This document shows, piece by piece, positions 36,267-45,860 of a DNA stretch of 64,000 nucleotides. The notes under the pieces are model-generated. The model saw only the letters and a list, made by a program, of their open reading frames with translations, made no database searches and was not told the origin of the DNA. This stretch comes from Mycolicibacterium peregrinum. GTDB taxonomy: Bacteria; Actinomycetota; Actinomycetes; Mycobacteriales; Mycobacteriaceae. Positions within the stretch are counted from its first letter, which is position 1; every line of letters begins with the position of its first letter. Both the position numbers and the translations under genes were made by a program. The DNA is taken from the NCBI RefSeq assembly GCF_001665785.1, contig NZ_LZSO01000047.1, positions 1-64,000 of the forward strand. The letters are read 5' to 3'.

Positions 36267-37327
36267 ACACCACCGAACTCGCCCCGAGCGCGCTGTCCGC
36301 GGTGGACGCCGACCTGGTGGCCATGATGGACGGCGTCTTCTCTGAGTACCGCCAGACCGCCCCCACCGGGCGCCCGGGCGAACGCGTCGAGTACGACCGC
36401 GCACTGTGGCAGCGGCTCGACTCCCTCGGCCTGGTCCGCCTGACCGGCGCCGAGGAATCCGGTGGCAGCGGCGCCGGCTGGCTCGAGGCTGCCGAGTTGC
36501 TCAGTGCGGCAGTCCGTCACGGTGTCTGCATCCCGCTGGCCGAACACGACTTGCTGGCCTGTTGGCTGTTGGAGGCCCTCGACCGACCCGTCGACGACGC
36601 CGTGCGAACGGTGTACGTGGCGAAACGCAGCGGCGAATCCACCACGCCGGTGCCGTGGGCGGCTGACGCGGAACGGCTCGTCGTGCTCTGGCCGGCCGGT
36701 GACGAATACCGGCTCACCGAACTCGGCACGGCAGACCTGTCGATCACCCCGGGCACCAACCTGATCGGCGAACCGCGCGACACCGTCATCTTCGACACCA
36801 CCGGAATCACCGGCCATTCGGTGTCGACCGGGCTGGTGGACCAGCTCGGCCGCAAATCGGCGATGGTACGGGCAATTCAGGTGTGCGCAGCGCTCGATCG
36901 TGCTGTGGCACTGTCCATCGAACACGTGGCGTCACGGGAGCAGTTCGGGCGCCCGCTGGCGAAGTTCCAGGCGATTCAGAACCTGATCTCGGATGCGGCA
37001 GCGGAGTCGGCGCTGGCGCGAGCCGCCACCGAGGCTGCGCTGCACACTGCCATCGGGACGGACTGGCAGGCAGCTCAACTGGATTTCCAGATCGCGACCG
37101 CGCGATCGTGTGCGGGACATGCCGCCTCAGTCGTGACCCGCAACACGCACCAGGTACACGGTGCGATCGGCACGACTCACGAGCATCGACTCCACGAGTA
37201 CACCCGCGCCGCCTTGGCCTGGCGCTCGGAATTCGGGTCCGTACGCTACTGGGACGACCGGGTTGCGGCGGCGGCCGTTGCGGCAGGCGGACAACAGCTC
37301 TGGGCGCTCATTGCCGGCGGCGAGTAG
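36263..37327 (+). CDS. Acyl-CoA dehydrogenase, FAD-contact subunit
   Basis: 354 residues, starting in an ATGA overlap with the first subunit. The C-terminal domain has REQFGRPLAKFQAIQ and HQVHGAIGTTHEHRL, giving the FAD contacts missing in the partner, while the middle domain is degenerate (no SEP-GSD motif). The two proteins are therefore complementary and predicted to form one heterotetramer with half the normal number of active sites. Such pairs are known for steroid side-chain CoA esters. Confidence 0.88.
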   Translation: MNTTELAPSALSAVDADLVAMMDGVFSEYRQTAPTGRPGERVEYDRALWQRLDSLGLVRLTGAEESGGSGAGWLEAAELLSAAVRHGVCIPLAEHDLLACWLLEALDRPVDDAVRTVYVAKRSGESTTPVPWAADAERLVVLWPAGDEYRLTELGTADLSITPGTNLIGEPRDTVIFDTTGITGHSVSTGLVDQLGRKSAMVRAIQVCAALDRAVALSIEHVASREQFGRPLAKFQAIQNLISDAAAESALARAATEAALHTAIGTDWQAAQLDFQIATARSCAGHAASVVTRNTHQVHGAIGTTHEHRLHEYTRAALAWRSEFGSVRYWDDRVAAAAVAAGGQQLWALIAGGE

Positions 37328-37478
37328 ATTCATGGTCCGCTTGTTTGGCCCCTACCTGCGCGCATCGGCAGGGCCCTCGGCGATTGCCACGACCAGCGGG
37401 AGCCTTGAAGTGCTCAATGGCGGTTCGTCAAGGGGATCAAGAACAACCGCAGCACCGTCGGTTCCCTGGAGGCATTCG

Positions 37479-38300
37479 GTGGCTGACACACCGGAACGAC
37501 CGGCTACCGGTCGAACACGATATGGGCCGTGGGCACTGATCACCGGCGGGTCCGAAGGGGTCGGCGCCGAGGTTGCCGCCCAGCTGGCAACCTCCGGGAT
37601 CAACCTGATCCTGGTCGCGCGCAAGCCGGAACCGCTCGCCGAAACCGCCCAGAGATGCCGCGCAGCCGGGGTCGAGGTAATCACCCTGGCTCTCGACCTC
37701 ACGGCTGTTGATGCCGCCGACCAAATCGCGGCTGCCACTGAAGGTCTCGAGGTTGGTCTGCTCGTCCACAACGCCGGTGCCAACACCTGCAACGACGAAT
37801 TCCTCGATGCAGAATCCAACAGCATTGACACGAGCCTGGACCTGAACATTGCCGTGATGCTGGCACTGGTCCGCCAATTCGGGCGCCCGATGAGGCAACG
37901 CCGCCGCGGAGGAATCTTGCTGGTCGGGTCGATGTCGGGATACCTCGGGGCGAGACGTCACGCCATCTATGGCGCGGTGAAGGCATTTAGCCGGATCTTT
38001 GCCGAAAGCCTGTGGCTGGAGCTTCGTGAGCACGATGTCGACGTGCTGCATCTCGTCCTCGGACTCACACGCACTCCGGCGATGCAGCGGGCCGGAATCA
38101 ACTTCGATACCCCGGGCTTGACTGTCAGTGACCCAGCCGATGTTGCGCGGGAAGGGCTACGACAACTACCTCACGGACCCGTACACATCGTCGGCGGCAA
38201 CGCTGGGGCGCTCGCACACAGCACCCGTCCCGATCGCGCCGCCGTGTTGTTGGAGACTCAGGAGATGATGCAGCAATTGCTTGGCCCACAGTCGAAATAG
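37479..38300 (+). CDS. SDR-family oxidoreductase
   Basis: 273 residues from the GTG at 37479, chosen because GGAGG lies six bases upstream. The cofactor motif is TGGSEGVG, followed by HNAGAN, Ser in VGSMSGY and Tyr/Lys in YGAVK. It resembles 17-beta-HSD12-like or FabG-like SDRs and may supply a 3-hydroxyacyl or hydroxysteroid dehydrogenase step to the operon before it. The 151-bp gap to the acyl-CoA dehydrogenase contains a weak palindrome copy (37387-37401, 11 of 15), so it may have its own promoter. Confidence 0.83.
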   Translation: MADTPERPATGRTRYGPWALITGGSEGVGAEVAAQLATSGINLILVARKPEPLAETAQRCRAAGVEVITLALDLTAVDAADQIAAATEGLEVGLLVHNAGANTCNDEFLDAESNSIDTSLDLNIAVMLALVRQFGRPMRQRRRGGILLVGSMSGYLGARRHAIYGAVKAFSRIFAESLWLELREHDVDVLHLVLGLTRTPAMQRAGINFDTPGLTVSDPADVAREGLRQLPHGPVHIVGGNAGALAHSTRPDRAAVLLETQEMMQQLLGPQSK

Positions 38301-38416
38301 GTTGCATCTTCCCAGGATCGCGACCGTAACCACGAAGAGAAGCACGCGGCGGCGATCGCTAACCGGCCGGCATCACCGATGGCCCGATCTGGCGCAGGTC
38401 GGGCTAGGTGGTGCAG

Positions 38417-39562
38417 TCACCGGGTCTCGAACCGCGCCTGGATCTCCTCCACGGTCAGTCTGTAGTCCGTCAGGGAGTATCGGTGCTTGGGCGCTCGGGG
38501 CCCGTGACTGGCTTCGGCGTGCGCAGTTTCCATCGCTGAGACTGCCTGGTCGGTGAGCGGTAGGCCGAAGTGCTGATAAACGTTTCGGGCGGTGCTGATT
38601 GGATCGGCGACAAAGTCGAAGTAGTCCACGTCGTAGAACTGCTGCGGGTTGTGGCCGGCGCGTGCGGTGTTGAACTGCTCGACGCCGCGGGACCAGGTCT
38701 CGAGTACGTCGCGGCCGATCTGTGCGCCGGTGAAGGTGGTCGACCATCCGTCGGTCGAGTGTTCGGCAAGCGAGCACATCGAAGCCAGCAGCGTCTCTGG
38801 CGGGCGGTGGCACTGGACGATCAGCGCGTCCGGATAGGTTTGCAGTATCGCGTCCAGAGAAAACAGGTGGCTGGGATTCTTTAGTACCCAACGTTTTTCG
38901 GTGTCATTGAGGCCGATCAGCTGGAGGTTCTTGCGGTGCCGTCGGTATGACGGCGACCAGTCCTGTTTGGTCAGCCACTGGGCATAGCTGGGCACATGGG
39001 CCAGCGATTCGAAGGACACCGAATGTACGGACTGGCGCAGCAGCTGCCAACATTCTTCCAGGACGTTCTCGTCGATGTAATGCAGGCCGAGGAAGTCGGG
39101 ATTGTCCTGGTGAGCTTTGGCGTAATAGGCCTTCAGCCGACGGTATTCGGGAAACGACTCCCAGTCGTGCCGCGGCGGGCGGGGCTGAGGGTACTCCGCA
39201 AGCCACAGTTCAAGCCCTTGATGGGCCGGGTCGGCGCCCAGGAGACGGTGCAGGGCCGTGGTCCCCGTCCGGGGTAATCCCGTCACGAAGATGGGCCGTT
39301 CGATCGTGACGTCGGCATGGCTGGGGTGGCGCTTCCAAGCAGCCTCACTCAGTAGCCGGGCCACCAGTCCGGCACGCAGGTAGTGGCGCGTCATCGCGGC
39401 GCCCAGTGGCGTGAAGTTCGCTTCGCGCGCATAGGAATCGAGCAGCACACCGAGCGCTTCGCGGAAGTTGTCGTCGTCGGTGCCGAAGTCATCGCGTCCG
39501 GCCGTGTCGACGGCTTCGGCGCACAACTCATCGACAGTGCCGACATCGGTTCGTGTTGTCAT
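38417..39562 (-). CDS. PAPS-dependent sulfotransferase family protein (1)
   Basis: 381 residues, start overlapping the SDR stop (ATGA). The 5'-phosphosulfate loop reads TGLPRTGTTALHRLL near residue 95, and the 3'-phosphate region VLKNPSHLF with HRPPETLLASM follows. This is the large Stf/Sulfotransfer_3 type widespread in mycobacteria. It would transfer sulfate from PAPS to an alcohol; a sterol or lipid is likely but not shown. It is last in a minus-strand operon with SDR, DUF1214 and SRPBCC genes. Confidence 0.88.
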   Translation of the reverse strand: MTTRTDVGTVDELCAEAVDTAGRDDFGTDDDNFREALGVLLDSYAREANFTPLGAAMTRHYLRAGLVARLLSEAAWKRHPSHADVTIERPIFVTGLPRTGTTALHRLLGADPAHQGLELWLAEYPQPRPPRHDWESFPEYRRLKAYYAKAHQDNPDFLGLHYIDENVLEECWQLLRQSVHSVSFESLAHVPSYAQWLTKQDWSPSYRRHRKNLQLIGLNDTEKRWVLKNPSHLFSLDAILQTYPDALIVQCHRPPETLLASMCSLAEHSTDGWSTTFTGAQIGRDVLETWSRGVEQFNTARAGHNPQQFYDVDYFDFVADPISTARNVYQHFGLPLTDQAVSAMETAHAEASHGPRAPKHRYSLTDYRLTVEEIQARFETR

Positions 39563-40341
39563 GCCTTGTACTCTCCACAGTTGACATCGAGTGTTTGGCC
39601 GGTGATGCCGGCGGCCAGGTCGCTGAGCAGGAACACGATCGCCGAGGCAACGTCATCTTCGGTGACCAAGCGCTTCAGGTCTGACTGCGCCGCTGCGGCC
39701 TGATAGATCGCATCTACGGAAACGCCCGATTGGCGTGCCTGATCCTCGAAGTACTCTTGTAGGATTTCACCCCAAATATAGCCTGGCGCTACAGAGTTCA
39801 CTCGGATGCCACGGCCCCCGAGCTCGCTGGACAGTGACTGCGACATCGCCAGCAATGCCGACTTGGCCAGCTTGTAGGGGCCGTAAAGCGGGTCCGAGTG
39901 TCTGATGACCATCGAACTGAGGTTGACGATCGACCCTTTCGATTCGGCCAGTGCCGGCGTGAAGGCCTGTGTGGTGCGTAACGCGCCGAGAACCGTCAGC
40001 TCTACGGAGTCACGGATGTGGGTGTAGGTGGTTTCGCCGAAGGGTTTCATCGAGGGATGCATGAACGCGTTGTTCACCAAGGCGTCAACCTTGCCGTATG
40101 CCTCTACGGCGGACCGAGCAAGTTCGTTGACGTCGCTGTCAACTGTGATGTCGGTGGCCACAGTCACGGCCCGTCTACCCATGTCGGTGATGGTCGTGGC
40201 GACACGATCAAGACGCGCGGCCGATCGTGCCGCCAGCACGAGATCGGCCCCTTGTTCGGCGCACCGACGGGCTAGTGTGGTGCCTAGGCCGGGCCCGACA
40301 CCGCTGATGACAACGACTCTGTCCTGAAGCAGTCCGCTCAT
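39559..40341 (-). CDS. SDR-family oxidoreductase
   Basis: 260 residues. Cofactor motif SGVGPGLG, NNAFMHP, Ser in LSSMV and the Tyr-Lys pair in YKLAK. Glycine spacing is slightly atypical (GVGPGLG). The C-terminal GQTLDVNCGEY replaces the common VDGG. It is two bases after the DUF1214 gene and overlaps the sulfotransferase start by four. A hydroxysteroid dehydrogenase role is possible. Confidence 0.87.
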   Translation of the reverse strand: MSGLLQDRVVVISGVGPGLGTTLARRCAEQGADLVLAARSAARLDRVATTITDMGRRAVTVATDITVDSDVNELARSAVEAYGKVDALVNNAFMHPSMKPFGETTYTHIRDSVELTVLGALRTTQAFTPALAESKGSIVNLSSMVIRHSDPLYGPYKLAKSALLAMSQSLSSELGGRGIRVNSVAPGYIWGEILQEYFEDQARQSGVSVDAIYQAAAAQSDLKRLVTEDDVASAIVFLLSDLAAGITGQTLDVNCGEYKA

Positions 40342-40343
40342 GC

Positions 40344-41471
40344 TCAGCCCAGCATTCTTTCTCCGATTTGGCTTTGCCGCAACGCTATTCGAGCCTGCCA
40401 GTCTTGCTCGGAAATCTTGTTGTGGGCGTAGAACGGAAGTGCGGCCGCGATCGCGTCGAAGTCGACGAGCTCGACGGTGGGGCCGTCGGCCGAAGTCATC
40501 TCGCGCGACAACCGTTGCCAGCGGAATTGCAGATATCCTCGCCGATGCCCCAGGGTCTCAACCCAGTTCGTCACTCCGGGGTTCTGATCGGTGACAACGA
40601 TTCGCACCTTGCCATCCGGGTCAACTTGCGTCTGAGCCCCATTCAGAGATGTCTGGTGATTGATGTAGTCCAAGGAGATGTACCACATGCTTCCCAACTG
40701 AAACCCTTGGTAGGGAGCGTCACTCTCCGGCAACGTGATGATCAGTGCCTGGTCAGGCGCCAGGTCGAAATGCCCGGCCGACGAGTATTGGGTGGTCAGC
40801 CCGCCGGGGGTGCTGCGAGGCGCCACAAGTGTATTCACGGGTAGGTTCAGGTAGAACCACTGCGGGAACTGCAGCCAGGTCTTCACTCGGTTGATGAGCT
40901 CGCCTGCGGCGGTGGCGAATTGCTCTTCCGCAAGTTCGCGGATCGGTGATTCTGGCGCGGTGCCGACGGTGTCGCTGCGGTAGATCGCCAGCGACCCGCG
41001 CCGCTGCGACCAGTCGCCGTACACCTCGCGGATGACGAGTTGCCCAGAACGGCTCGGGGTGAATCGCCATTCGAAAGTCCCGTCCGCGGCGATGTCGAGT
41101 TCGCGATCATCGAAGGCCACTTCGCTGTCAGGCACGGAATCGTCGGTGTACTCGCCGGCCAAATACTGAAAGCTCAGGTCAGTGGTGGTGCCGCGCACAC
41201 CGGTGACGACGTAGTCGAAGCCCGCGAGCAACCTGGCTCCAAAGTAGAGCGTGTCTGGGTTATCCAGTCCCATCTTGGTGAATGGCCCCGTACCCGACAG
41301 TAGAAACGGATGATCGGGATATTGGTGAAATGCCTGATGCGTACATCCGGCTATGCATCCGGCCAGGTACTGCAGCCCCTCGGCAAGGTCGGCGTCACCA
41401 TCAATGTGCGGTGCTGCTGCTATGAGGTTTTCGGCTTCGGCGATCGCGCGCGTCAACGACTCGGAGTACAT
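40344..41471 (-). CDS. DUF1214-domain protein
   Basis: About 375 residues from the ATG at 41471. The frame stays open upstream to 41702, so a longer N-terminus is possible; the 190-bp gap to the SRPBCC gene would then shrink. The C-terminal half fits DUF1214 (LPESDAPYQGFQLGSMWYIS, VVTDQNPGVTNWVET), found in secreted or envelope-linked proteins of unknown function in actinobacteria. No signal peptide is seen with the chosen start. Its role in the operon is unknown. Confidence 0.75.
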   Translation of the reverse strand: MYSESLTRAIAEAENLIAAAPHIDGDADLAEGLQYLAGCIAGCTHQAFHQYPDHPFLLSGTGPFTKMGLDNPDTLYFGARLLAGFDYVVTGVRGTTTDLSFQYLAGEYTDDSVPDSEVAFDDRELDIAADGTFEWRFTPSRSGQLVIREVYGDWSQRRGSLAIYRSDTVGTAPESPIRELAEEQFATAAGELINRVKTWLQFPQWFYLNLPVNTLVAPRSTPGGLTTQYSSAGHFDLAPDQALIITLPESDAPYQGFQLGSMWYISLDYINHQTSLNGAQTQVDPDGKVRIVVTDQNPGVTNWVETLGHRRGYLQFRWQRLSREMTSADGPTVELVDFDAIAAALPFYAHNKISEQDWQARIALRQSQIGERMLG

Positions 41472-41661
41472 ACCCGCTGACGCTAAACAGGACGCATCCG
41501 TTGCGAAACCGGGGTTTCCGCTCAGCGGGCCGCCCGGTGTGAATGAAGCCGGCCATCGCCCTGAGTCAGGTGTAACGAACTGCCCGTTGAACCGATTGTG
41601 CGAACTCTCGTACAGATCAACGACTTCGGGTTGCCGCGCAGTCGGTTGAGCCGGCGATAAT

Positions 41662-42165
41662 CTAACGCTGCGGAAAGGCACGCACGGCAGCACAATGTTC
41701 ACTCCGCTTCTTCAGCGCCACTGCGGTGTCGTCGAATGCGCGCTTCACCCAGGCCCCGCACTCGGCCATGACCTGGTGCGCGTGATCGCCAAGAAACGCA
41801 TCAGTGGAGTAGTACCTGCAGCGGTGCTCTGCGATGGGTTCGATGACCTGGTCGCGGCGCGCGGGATATGGCGATTCGGGCGTCGCCGGCAACTCCCATG
41901 AGAGCAACCGCTCTGGCACGAGGGCGCAGACGTACTCGGTGTTGGTGGACGTGCCCCCGGCGCCGCTGTAGTCGGCAAGAACCATCTCCACTGCTGCGCC
42001 CATCTCCAGAGTCGATACAGCCGATATGCAGAACGGATTCCACTGCGGGTACTTGTCGAGGTCGGTCAGAACTTGCCACACGACACTGGCGGGTGCATCG
42101 ATCTCAACCGTGATAGAGCGCACGAGTGTGCTCGGGTCGTAGCCCGGAATGGGCAGATCAGACAT
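41662..42165 (-). CDS. SRPBCC (polyketide cyclase/START-like) family protein
   Basis: 167 residues; AAGGAG lies five bases before the ATG at 42165. The SRPBCC start VEIDAPASVVWQVLTDLDKYPQWNPF is diagnostic. These helix-grip proteins bind hydrophobic ligands, sometimes with a cyclase or hydrolase activity. It heads the minus-strand operon and may bind the same steroid-like ligands as the enzymes downstream. Confidence 0.87.
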   Translation of the reverse strand: MSDLPIPGYDPSTLVRSITVEIDAPASVVWQVLTDLDKYPQWNPFCISAVSTLEMGAAVEMVLADYSGAGGTSTNTEYVCALVPERLLSWELPATPESPYPARRDQVIEPIAEHRCRYYSTDAFLGDHAHQVMAECGAWVKRAFDDTAVALKKRSEHCAAVRAFPQR

Positions 42166-42262
42166 CTGGGCTCCTTGAAATGTTGTCGCCGAGCAGAATT
42201 CAATAAGTGCGCCTCGGCTGGAACGAACGCTGGCACGGGCATGCCGGCCATGGAACCGGCCG

Positions 42263-42277
42263 TGCCGCTCAGCGGGA
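42263..42277. promoter_or_regulatory. 15-bp palindrome copy, SRPBCC / SnoaL divergent promoter
   Basis: TGCCG-CTCAG-CGGGA matches 14 of 15 consensus positions and continues with AA. It lies in the 292-bp divergent gap between the SRPBCC (42165) and SnoaL (42458) starts. Confidence 0.6.
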
Positions 42278-42457
42278 AAGGCTCCGTAGTCACGGCCCGC
42301 TGTCACTTTCGCCGATGTCGGTTTCACGTCGCTTGATCGCGAGTGTCGGCGACCGCCAGGTCATGACGTTCCCTACCAATCGCTCCTCGATAACGCGACG
42401 TTCCACTCAACGGTCATCGACGCTGTTACGACGCCACGTCCCAGGTTGACTGCAGAC

Positions 42458-42943
42458 ATGAGCAACGAGATCGCCCTGTCTGACGTCCAGGAATTCATCT
42501 CCGGGTTCTGGTTCCACTACGACCAGGGCCACTTTGAAGAATTGGGCCCTCGCATCGGGGACGAGATGGAGTACCTGAGCCGTTCCGACTCGGGGGCGTG
42601 CCCGTTCGAGGACCTGCTCGCCGCCGAGTTGCACGGCAAGGCCGAAACTTTGGCCTGGCTCATCGAGCACCGCAACGTGAATCCGTACCCGTGCCGCCAT
42701 CACATCACCAACCTGTACCGCACGGGAACCGACGGCGAGGTCACCAACGTCCGGTTCTATCTGTTCGTCAACCAGATCACCAACAATGTTCCGTTCGCGG
42801 TGTCCAGCGGTGTGGTGGATGCCGGCATTCGGCGGTCGGAAGACGGTCTGGTCTTCACCGCGCTGAATGTCGTGCTCGACGCCGAGGACTCGGTGCCGCT
42901 CGCCGAGCACACCGCCAAGGCCGCGACTGCGCAATCCGCGTGA
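42458..42943 (+). CDS. SnoaL/NTF2-like protein
   Basis: 161 residues from the ATG at 42458. The N-terminus (ALSDVQEFISGFWFHYDQGHF) and the central HITNLYRTG strand fit an NTF2-fold SnoaL-like or ring-hydroxylating-dioxygenase beta-subunit-like protein. I cannot tell which. No alpha subunit is adjacent. Its stop overlaps the next SDR start (GTGA), making a three-gene operon with the SDR and an esterase. Confidence 0.75.
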   Translation: MSNEIALSDVQEFISGFWFHYDQGHFEELGPRIGDEMEYLSRSDSGACPFEDLLAAELHGKAETLAWLIEHRNVNPYPCRHHITNLYRTGTDGEVTNVRFYLFVNQITNNVPFAVSSGVVDAGIRRSEDGLVFTALNVVLDAEDSVPLAEHTAKAATAQSA

Positions 42944-43803
42944 GCGCCCGAGAAATCTTCGGTGGCGGCGTCGCCGTCATCACGGGAGCCGGCGCCGGAA
43001 TCGGCGCCGGTCTGGCCCGGTATGCCAGCCAGTTGGGTATGACGGTGGTGTTGGTCGACGTCAACGCCGAGGCCATCGCGGGCCTGCGCGATGAGATTGT
43101 GTCCGCCGGCGGGATGGCGACCGACGTGGTCTGCGATGTGCGGGATGCCGCTGCGGTGCAGGCGCTGGCCGATGACGTCTACCGCGACCTGGGGCCGGTA
43201 CGGCTGTTGGTGAACAACGCCGGTATCGAACAGTTCGGGTATCTGTGGGACACCCCGGTCGATAACTGGCAACGCGTCGTCGACATCAACATCAGCGGCG
43301 TGTTCCACGGCGTCAGAGCATTCCTACCGAAGATGATGGCCACTGATGAACCGGCCTGGGTTTGGAACCTGTCCTCGATCGGCGGTGTCGCCGTGGTTCC
43401 GCTGCAGGCGCCCTACATCATGAGCAAACACGCGGTGCTCGCTCTGACCGAATGTCTGCATCTGGAAGTGCAGTCCGCCGGCCATGACCACCATGTGCAC
43501 GTGCAGGCGGTGCTACCGGGTGCCGTGGTGTCGAGCATCTTCGAATCCGCGGGCGGGGTGGACTCGGGGGACACCGGCGCGGCCGAAGGACAACGCACCG
43601 CGATGCTCGACATCAAGGCCGAGGCGATGGATCCACTGGCCGCGGCGGAGGTGGTCTTCGACCAGGCTGCCGAGGGTAAGTTCTTCCTCCTCACGCAACC
43701 GGACTACGTCGGGTCTGCCATGGCGGAACGGGCTCGTGTCTTGAGTGGCCAGGAAGCGCCCCGTTTGCGGACCGAGCGCCGCTTCGACCCGGCAAAGAAC
43801 TGA
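42940..43803 (+). CDS. SDR-family oxidoreductase
   Basis: 287 residues from the GTG at 42940. The cofactor motif TGAGAGIGAGL, NNAGIEQFG, Ser in NLSSIGG and Tyr/Lys in YIMSKHA are all present. The C-terminal region is longer than in FabG-type SDRs, close to the FAS-like and cis-diol dehydrogenase subgroup. It is co-translated with the SnoaL-like gene and followed within one base by the esterase gene. Confidence 0.88.
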   Translation: MSAREIFGGGVAVITGAGAGIGAGLARYASQLGMTVVLVDVNAEAIAGLRDEIVSAGGMATDVVCDVRDAAAVQALADDVYRDLGPVRLLVNNAGIEQFGYLWDTPVDNWQRVVDINISGVFHGVRAFLPKMMATDEPAWVWNLSSIGGVAVVPLQAPYIMSKHAVLALTECLHLEVQSAGHDHHVHVQAVLPGAVVSSIFESAGGVDSGDTGAAEGQRTAMLDIKAEAMDPLAAAEVVFDQAAEGKFFLLTQPDYVGSAMAERARVLSGQEAPRLRTERRFDPAKN

Positions 43804-43804
43804 A

Positions 43805-44743
43805 ATGGCTTATCCACCACTTGATCCCGACGCCGCCGCACGGGTTGCATCGTTCGGCGAGGTAGCTCCGATGCGGGCCCGCGGCCTCGCCGCCGTCCGT
43901 GAGGGGCTGGAATGCGCACCCCTGCCCGACATGCCGGCCATGGCGGGCATCGAAGACTTGACGGCCATCGGCCCGGCGGGCCCGATACCGCTACGCCTAT
44001 ATCGGCCCAGCGCCGAACCTGGGCTGCCGGTGCTGGTGTATTTGCACGGCGGCGGGCTGGTGATGGGCTCCAACCATTCGTTCGAGCCGCTCGCCCGCGA
44101 ACTGGCACACGCCAGCGACGCTGCTGTCGCGGCTGTCGACTACCGGCTGGCGCCGGAATCGCCGCCACCGGCTCAGTTCGACGATGCCTACGCCGCCACC
44201 GAATGGGTTGCCGCCAACGCCGACCACCTCGACCTCGACGCCGGCCGGCTGGCGGTTGTCGGGGACAGCGCAGGCGGATCGCTGGCTGCCGCAGTGGTTT
44301 TGGCCGCCCGCGACCACAGCGGTCCGCGAATCTGCGCCCAGGTGCTGCTATACCCAGGCTTGGACCGCGACATGGGGGCCGCCTCCATCACCTCGATGCC
44401 CGACGCCCCACTGCTTCGCCATGAGGACATCGTCTACATGCACGAATTGGTCGACCGTGGCGGGGCTCCGCGGGACCCGTATCAGGTTCCGGCCTATGCC
44501 ACCGACCTGAGCGGCCTGCCGGCGGCGATCGTCGTCACCGGGGCGTGCGACCCGATCCGGGATTGGGGTGAACGTTACGCCGACCGGTTGCGTGACGCCG
44601 GTGTTCAGACCACCGTCACGCGTTATCCCGGTATGTACCACGGCTTTCTGATGCGTTCCGACGCCACCGCCCGCGGGCGGTTGGCACTGGCCGAAGTAGG
44701 TGCCTTGCTGCAGGCCAAGTTTGCACACCCACTTCGGTTTTGA
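43805..44743 (+). CDS. Alpha/beta hydrolase, hormone-sensitive-lipase family esterase
   Basis: 312 residues. Motifs: HGGGLVMG, GDSAGGSL, acid in GACDPIRDWG and MYHGFLM for the histidine. Similar in plan to the esterase at 19938-20861. It ends the SnoaL-SDR-esterase operon and runs toward the convergent P450 gene. A short-chain ester or lactone product of a BVMO is a plausible substrate. Confidence 0.88.
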   Translation: MAYPPLDPDAAARVASFGEVAPMRARGLAAVREGLECAPLPDMPAMAGIEDLTAIGPAGPIPLRLYRPSAEPGLPVLVYLHGGGLVMGSNHSFEPLARELAHASDAAVAAVDYRLAPESPPPAQFDDAYAATEWVAANADHLDLDAGRLAVVGDSAGGSLAAAVVLAARDHSGPRICAQVLLYPGLDRDMGAASITSMPDAPLLRHEDIVYMHELVDRGGAPRDPYQVPAYATDLSGLPAAIVVTGACDPIRDWGERYADRLRDAGVQTTVTRYPGMYHGFLMRSDATARGRLALAEVGALLQAKFAHPLRF

Positions 44744-44774
44744 GCGGTGACCCTGCCTTGACCCTCTCTGACTG

Positions 44775-45860
44775 TCAGCGTCCGCCCAGCCGTAGTGGCA
44801 CCGAGTCATACGCGCGCGCCCAACTGGAGGTGATCCGTTCAGGATCACCGGCCAGTTCGCACTCAGGAAAGCGGGCAAACCACTCGGTGAAAGCCAGGCG
44901 GGCCTCCATGCGGGCCAATCCCGATCCCATACAGAAATGAACACCGTGACCGAGTGCAGCATGACGCTGAGCGCGCCGGGTCACATCGAAGCGATCAGGT
45001 TCGGGGAACTCACGTTCGTCTCGGTTGGCCGCCCCCCACACCAACATCACCCGTGAACCTGCCGGGATGTGGACCCCGTGCAACTCAACGTCACGGGTGG
45101 CAGTTCGGGGTAACGTCTGGGTGGGCGATTCGAAGCGCAACATCTCCTCGACTGCCGTTGGCCAATGCGACTCGTCGTTCAACAGCAGATCCCGCTGCTC
45201 AGGATGGCGCAGCAGCAGGACGGTGCCGGAGCCGATCAGGCTGGCCGTCGTGTCATTGCCGCCCAGGACCAGTAACAGGCAGAAACCCAGCAGTTCCTCA
45301 TCGCTGAGCCGCTGTCCGTCGATCTCGGCGTTGATGAGATCGGTCATCATGTCGTCTCGCGGACGATGGCGGCGTTCGTCGAGAAGTTCTGCGAACGTGG
45401 TGTATATCCCCACTGCGGCTTCCAGCGCCTTATTCGTGTCGGTCGTGTCGATGAACGCCTCTGTCCAGGCACGCACCGGGCCGATGTGCTGCTCGTCGAG
45501 GCCGATCATTCCGCCGACCACGACACTCGGAATAACCGCGGCATAGTCATGCTGGAACTCGCAGGTGCCGTTCGCGGCGATCGTGTCGATGAGGCTCCGG
45601 ATGTAGTTCCGGATATCGTCTTCCATACCGGCTACCAGTCGTGCGGTGAAGACCCGGGAAACCAGCTTGCGTAGTGCGGTCTGCCGCGGCGGGTCCATGT
45701 AGATCAGTTGTGGAAGCAGGTCATTTGCCTCTGCAACGCGGCTGGAGAACGTGTCGTGATCGGCCGCGGCGGCCCACACATCCGCAAACCGGGTGAGTGC
45801 GTAGAACCCGCTGCCGGGGTCGTGGTAGACGGGGTACTCGTCTCGCATGGTGCGGTACAC
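44775..45860 (-). CDS. Cytochrome P450, N-terminus separated by an in-frame stop
   Basis: 361 residues from the GTG at 45860. Clear P450 motifs: I-helix GGNDTT, K-helix EEMLRF with the ExxR pair, and the heme loop LGHGVHFCMGSGLARM. The expected N-terminus is encoded just upstream: an ATG at 45923 reads PNTQILYDPSTPEF, then TAA at 45876-45878, then NELWNVYRTM in the same frame. One base change therefore removes the first 20 residues. The gene may be inactive, or translated from the GTG as a shortened protein. It is last in the sulfotransferase-MBL-SDR-ADH operon. No substrate class is assigned. Confidence 0.78.
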   Translation of the reverse strand: MYRTMRDEYPVYHDPGSGFYALTRFADVWAAAADHDTFSSRVAEANDLLPQLIYMDPPRQTALRKLVSRVFTARLVAGMEDDIRNYIRSLIDTIAANGTCEFQHDYAAVIPSVVVGGMIGLDEQHIGPVRAWTEAFIDTTDTNKALEAAVGIYTTFAELLDERRHRPRDDMMTDLINAEIDGQRLSDEELLGFCLLLVLGGNDTTASLIGSGTVLLLRHPEQRDLLLNDESHWPTAVEEMLRFESPTQTLPRTATRDVELHGVHIPAGSRVMLVWGAANRDEREFPEPDRFDVTRRAQRHAALGHGVHFCMGSGLARMEARLAFTEWFARFPECELAGDPERITSSWARAYDSVPLRLGGR

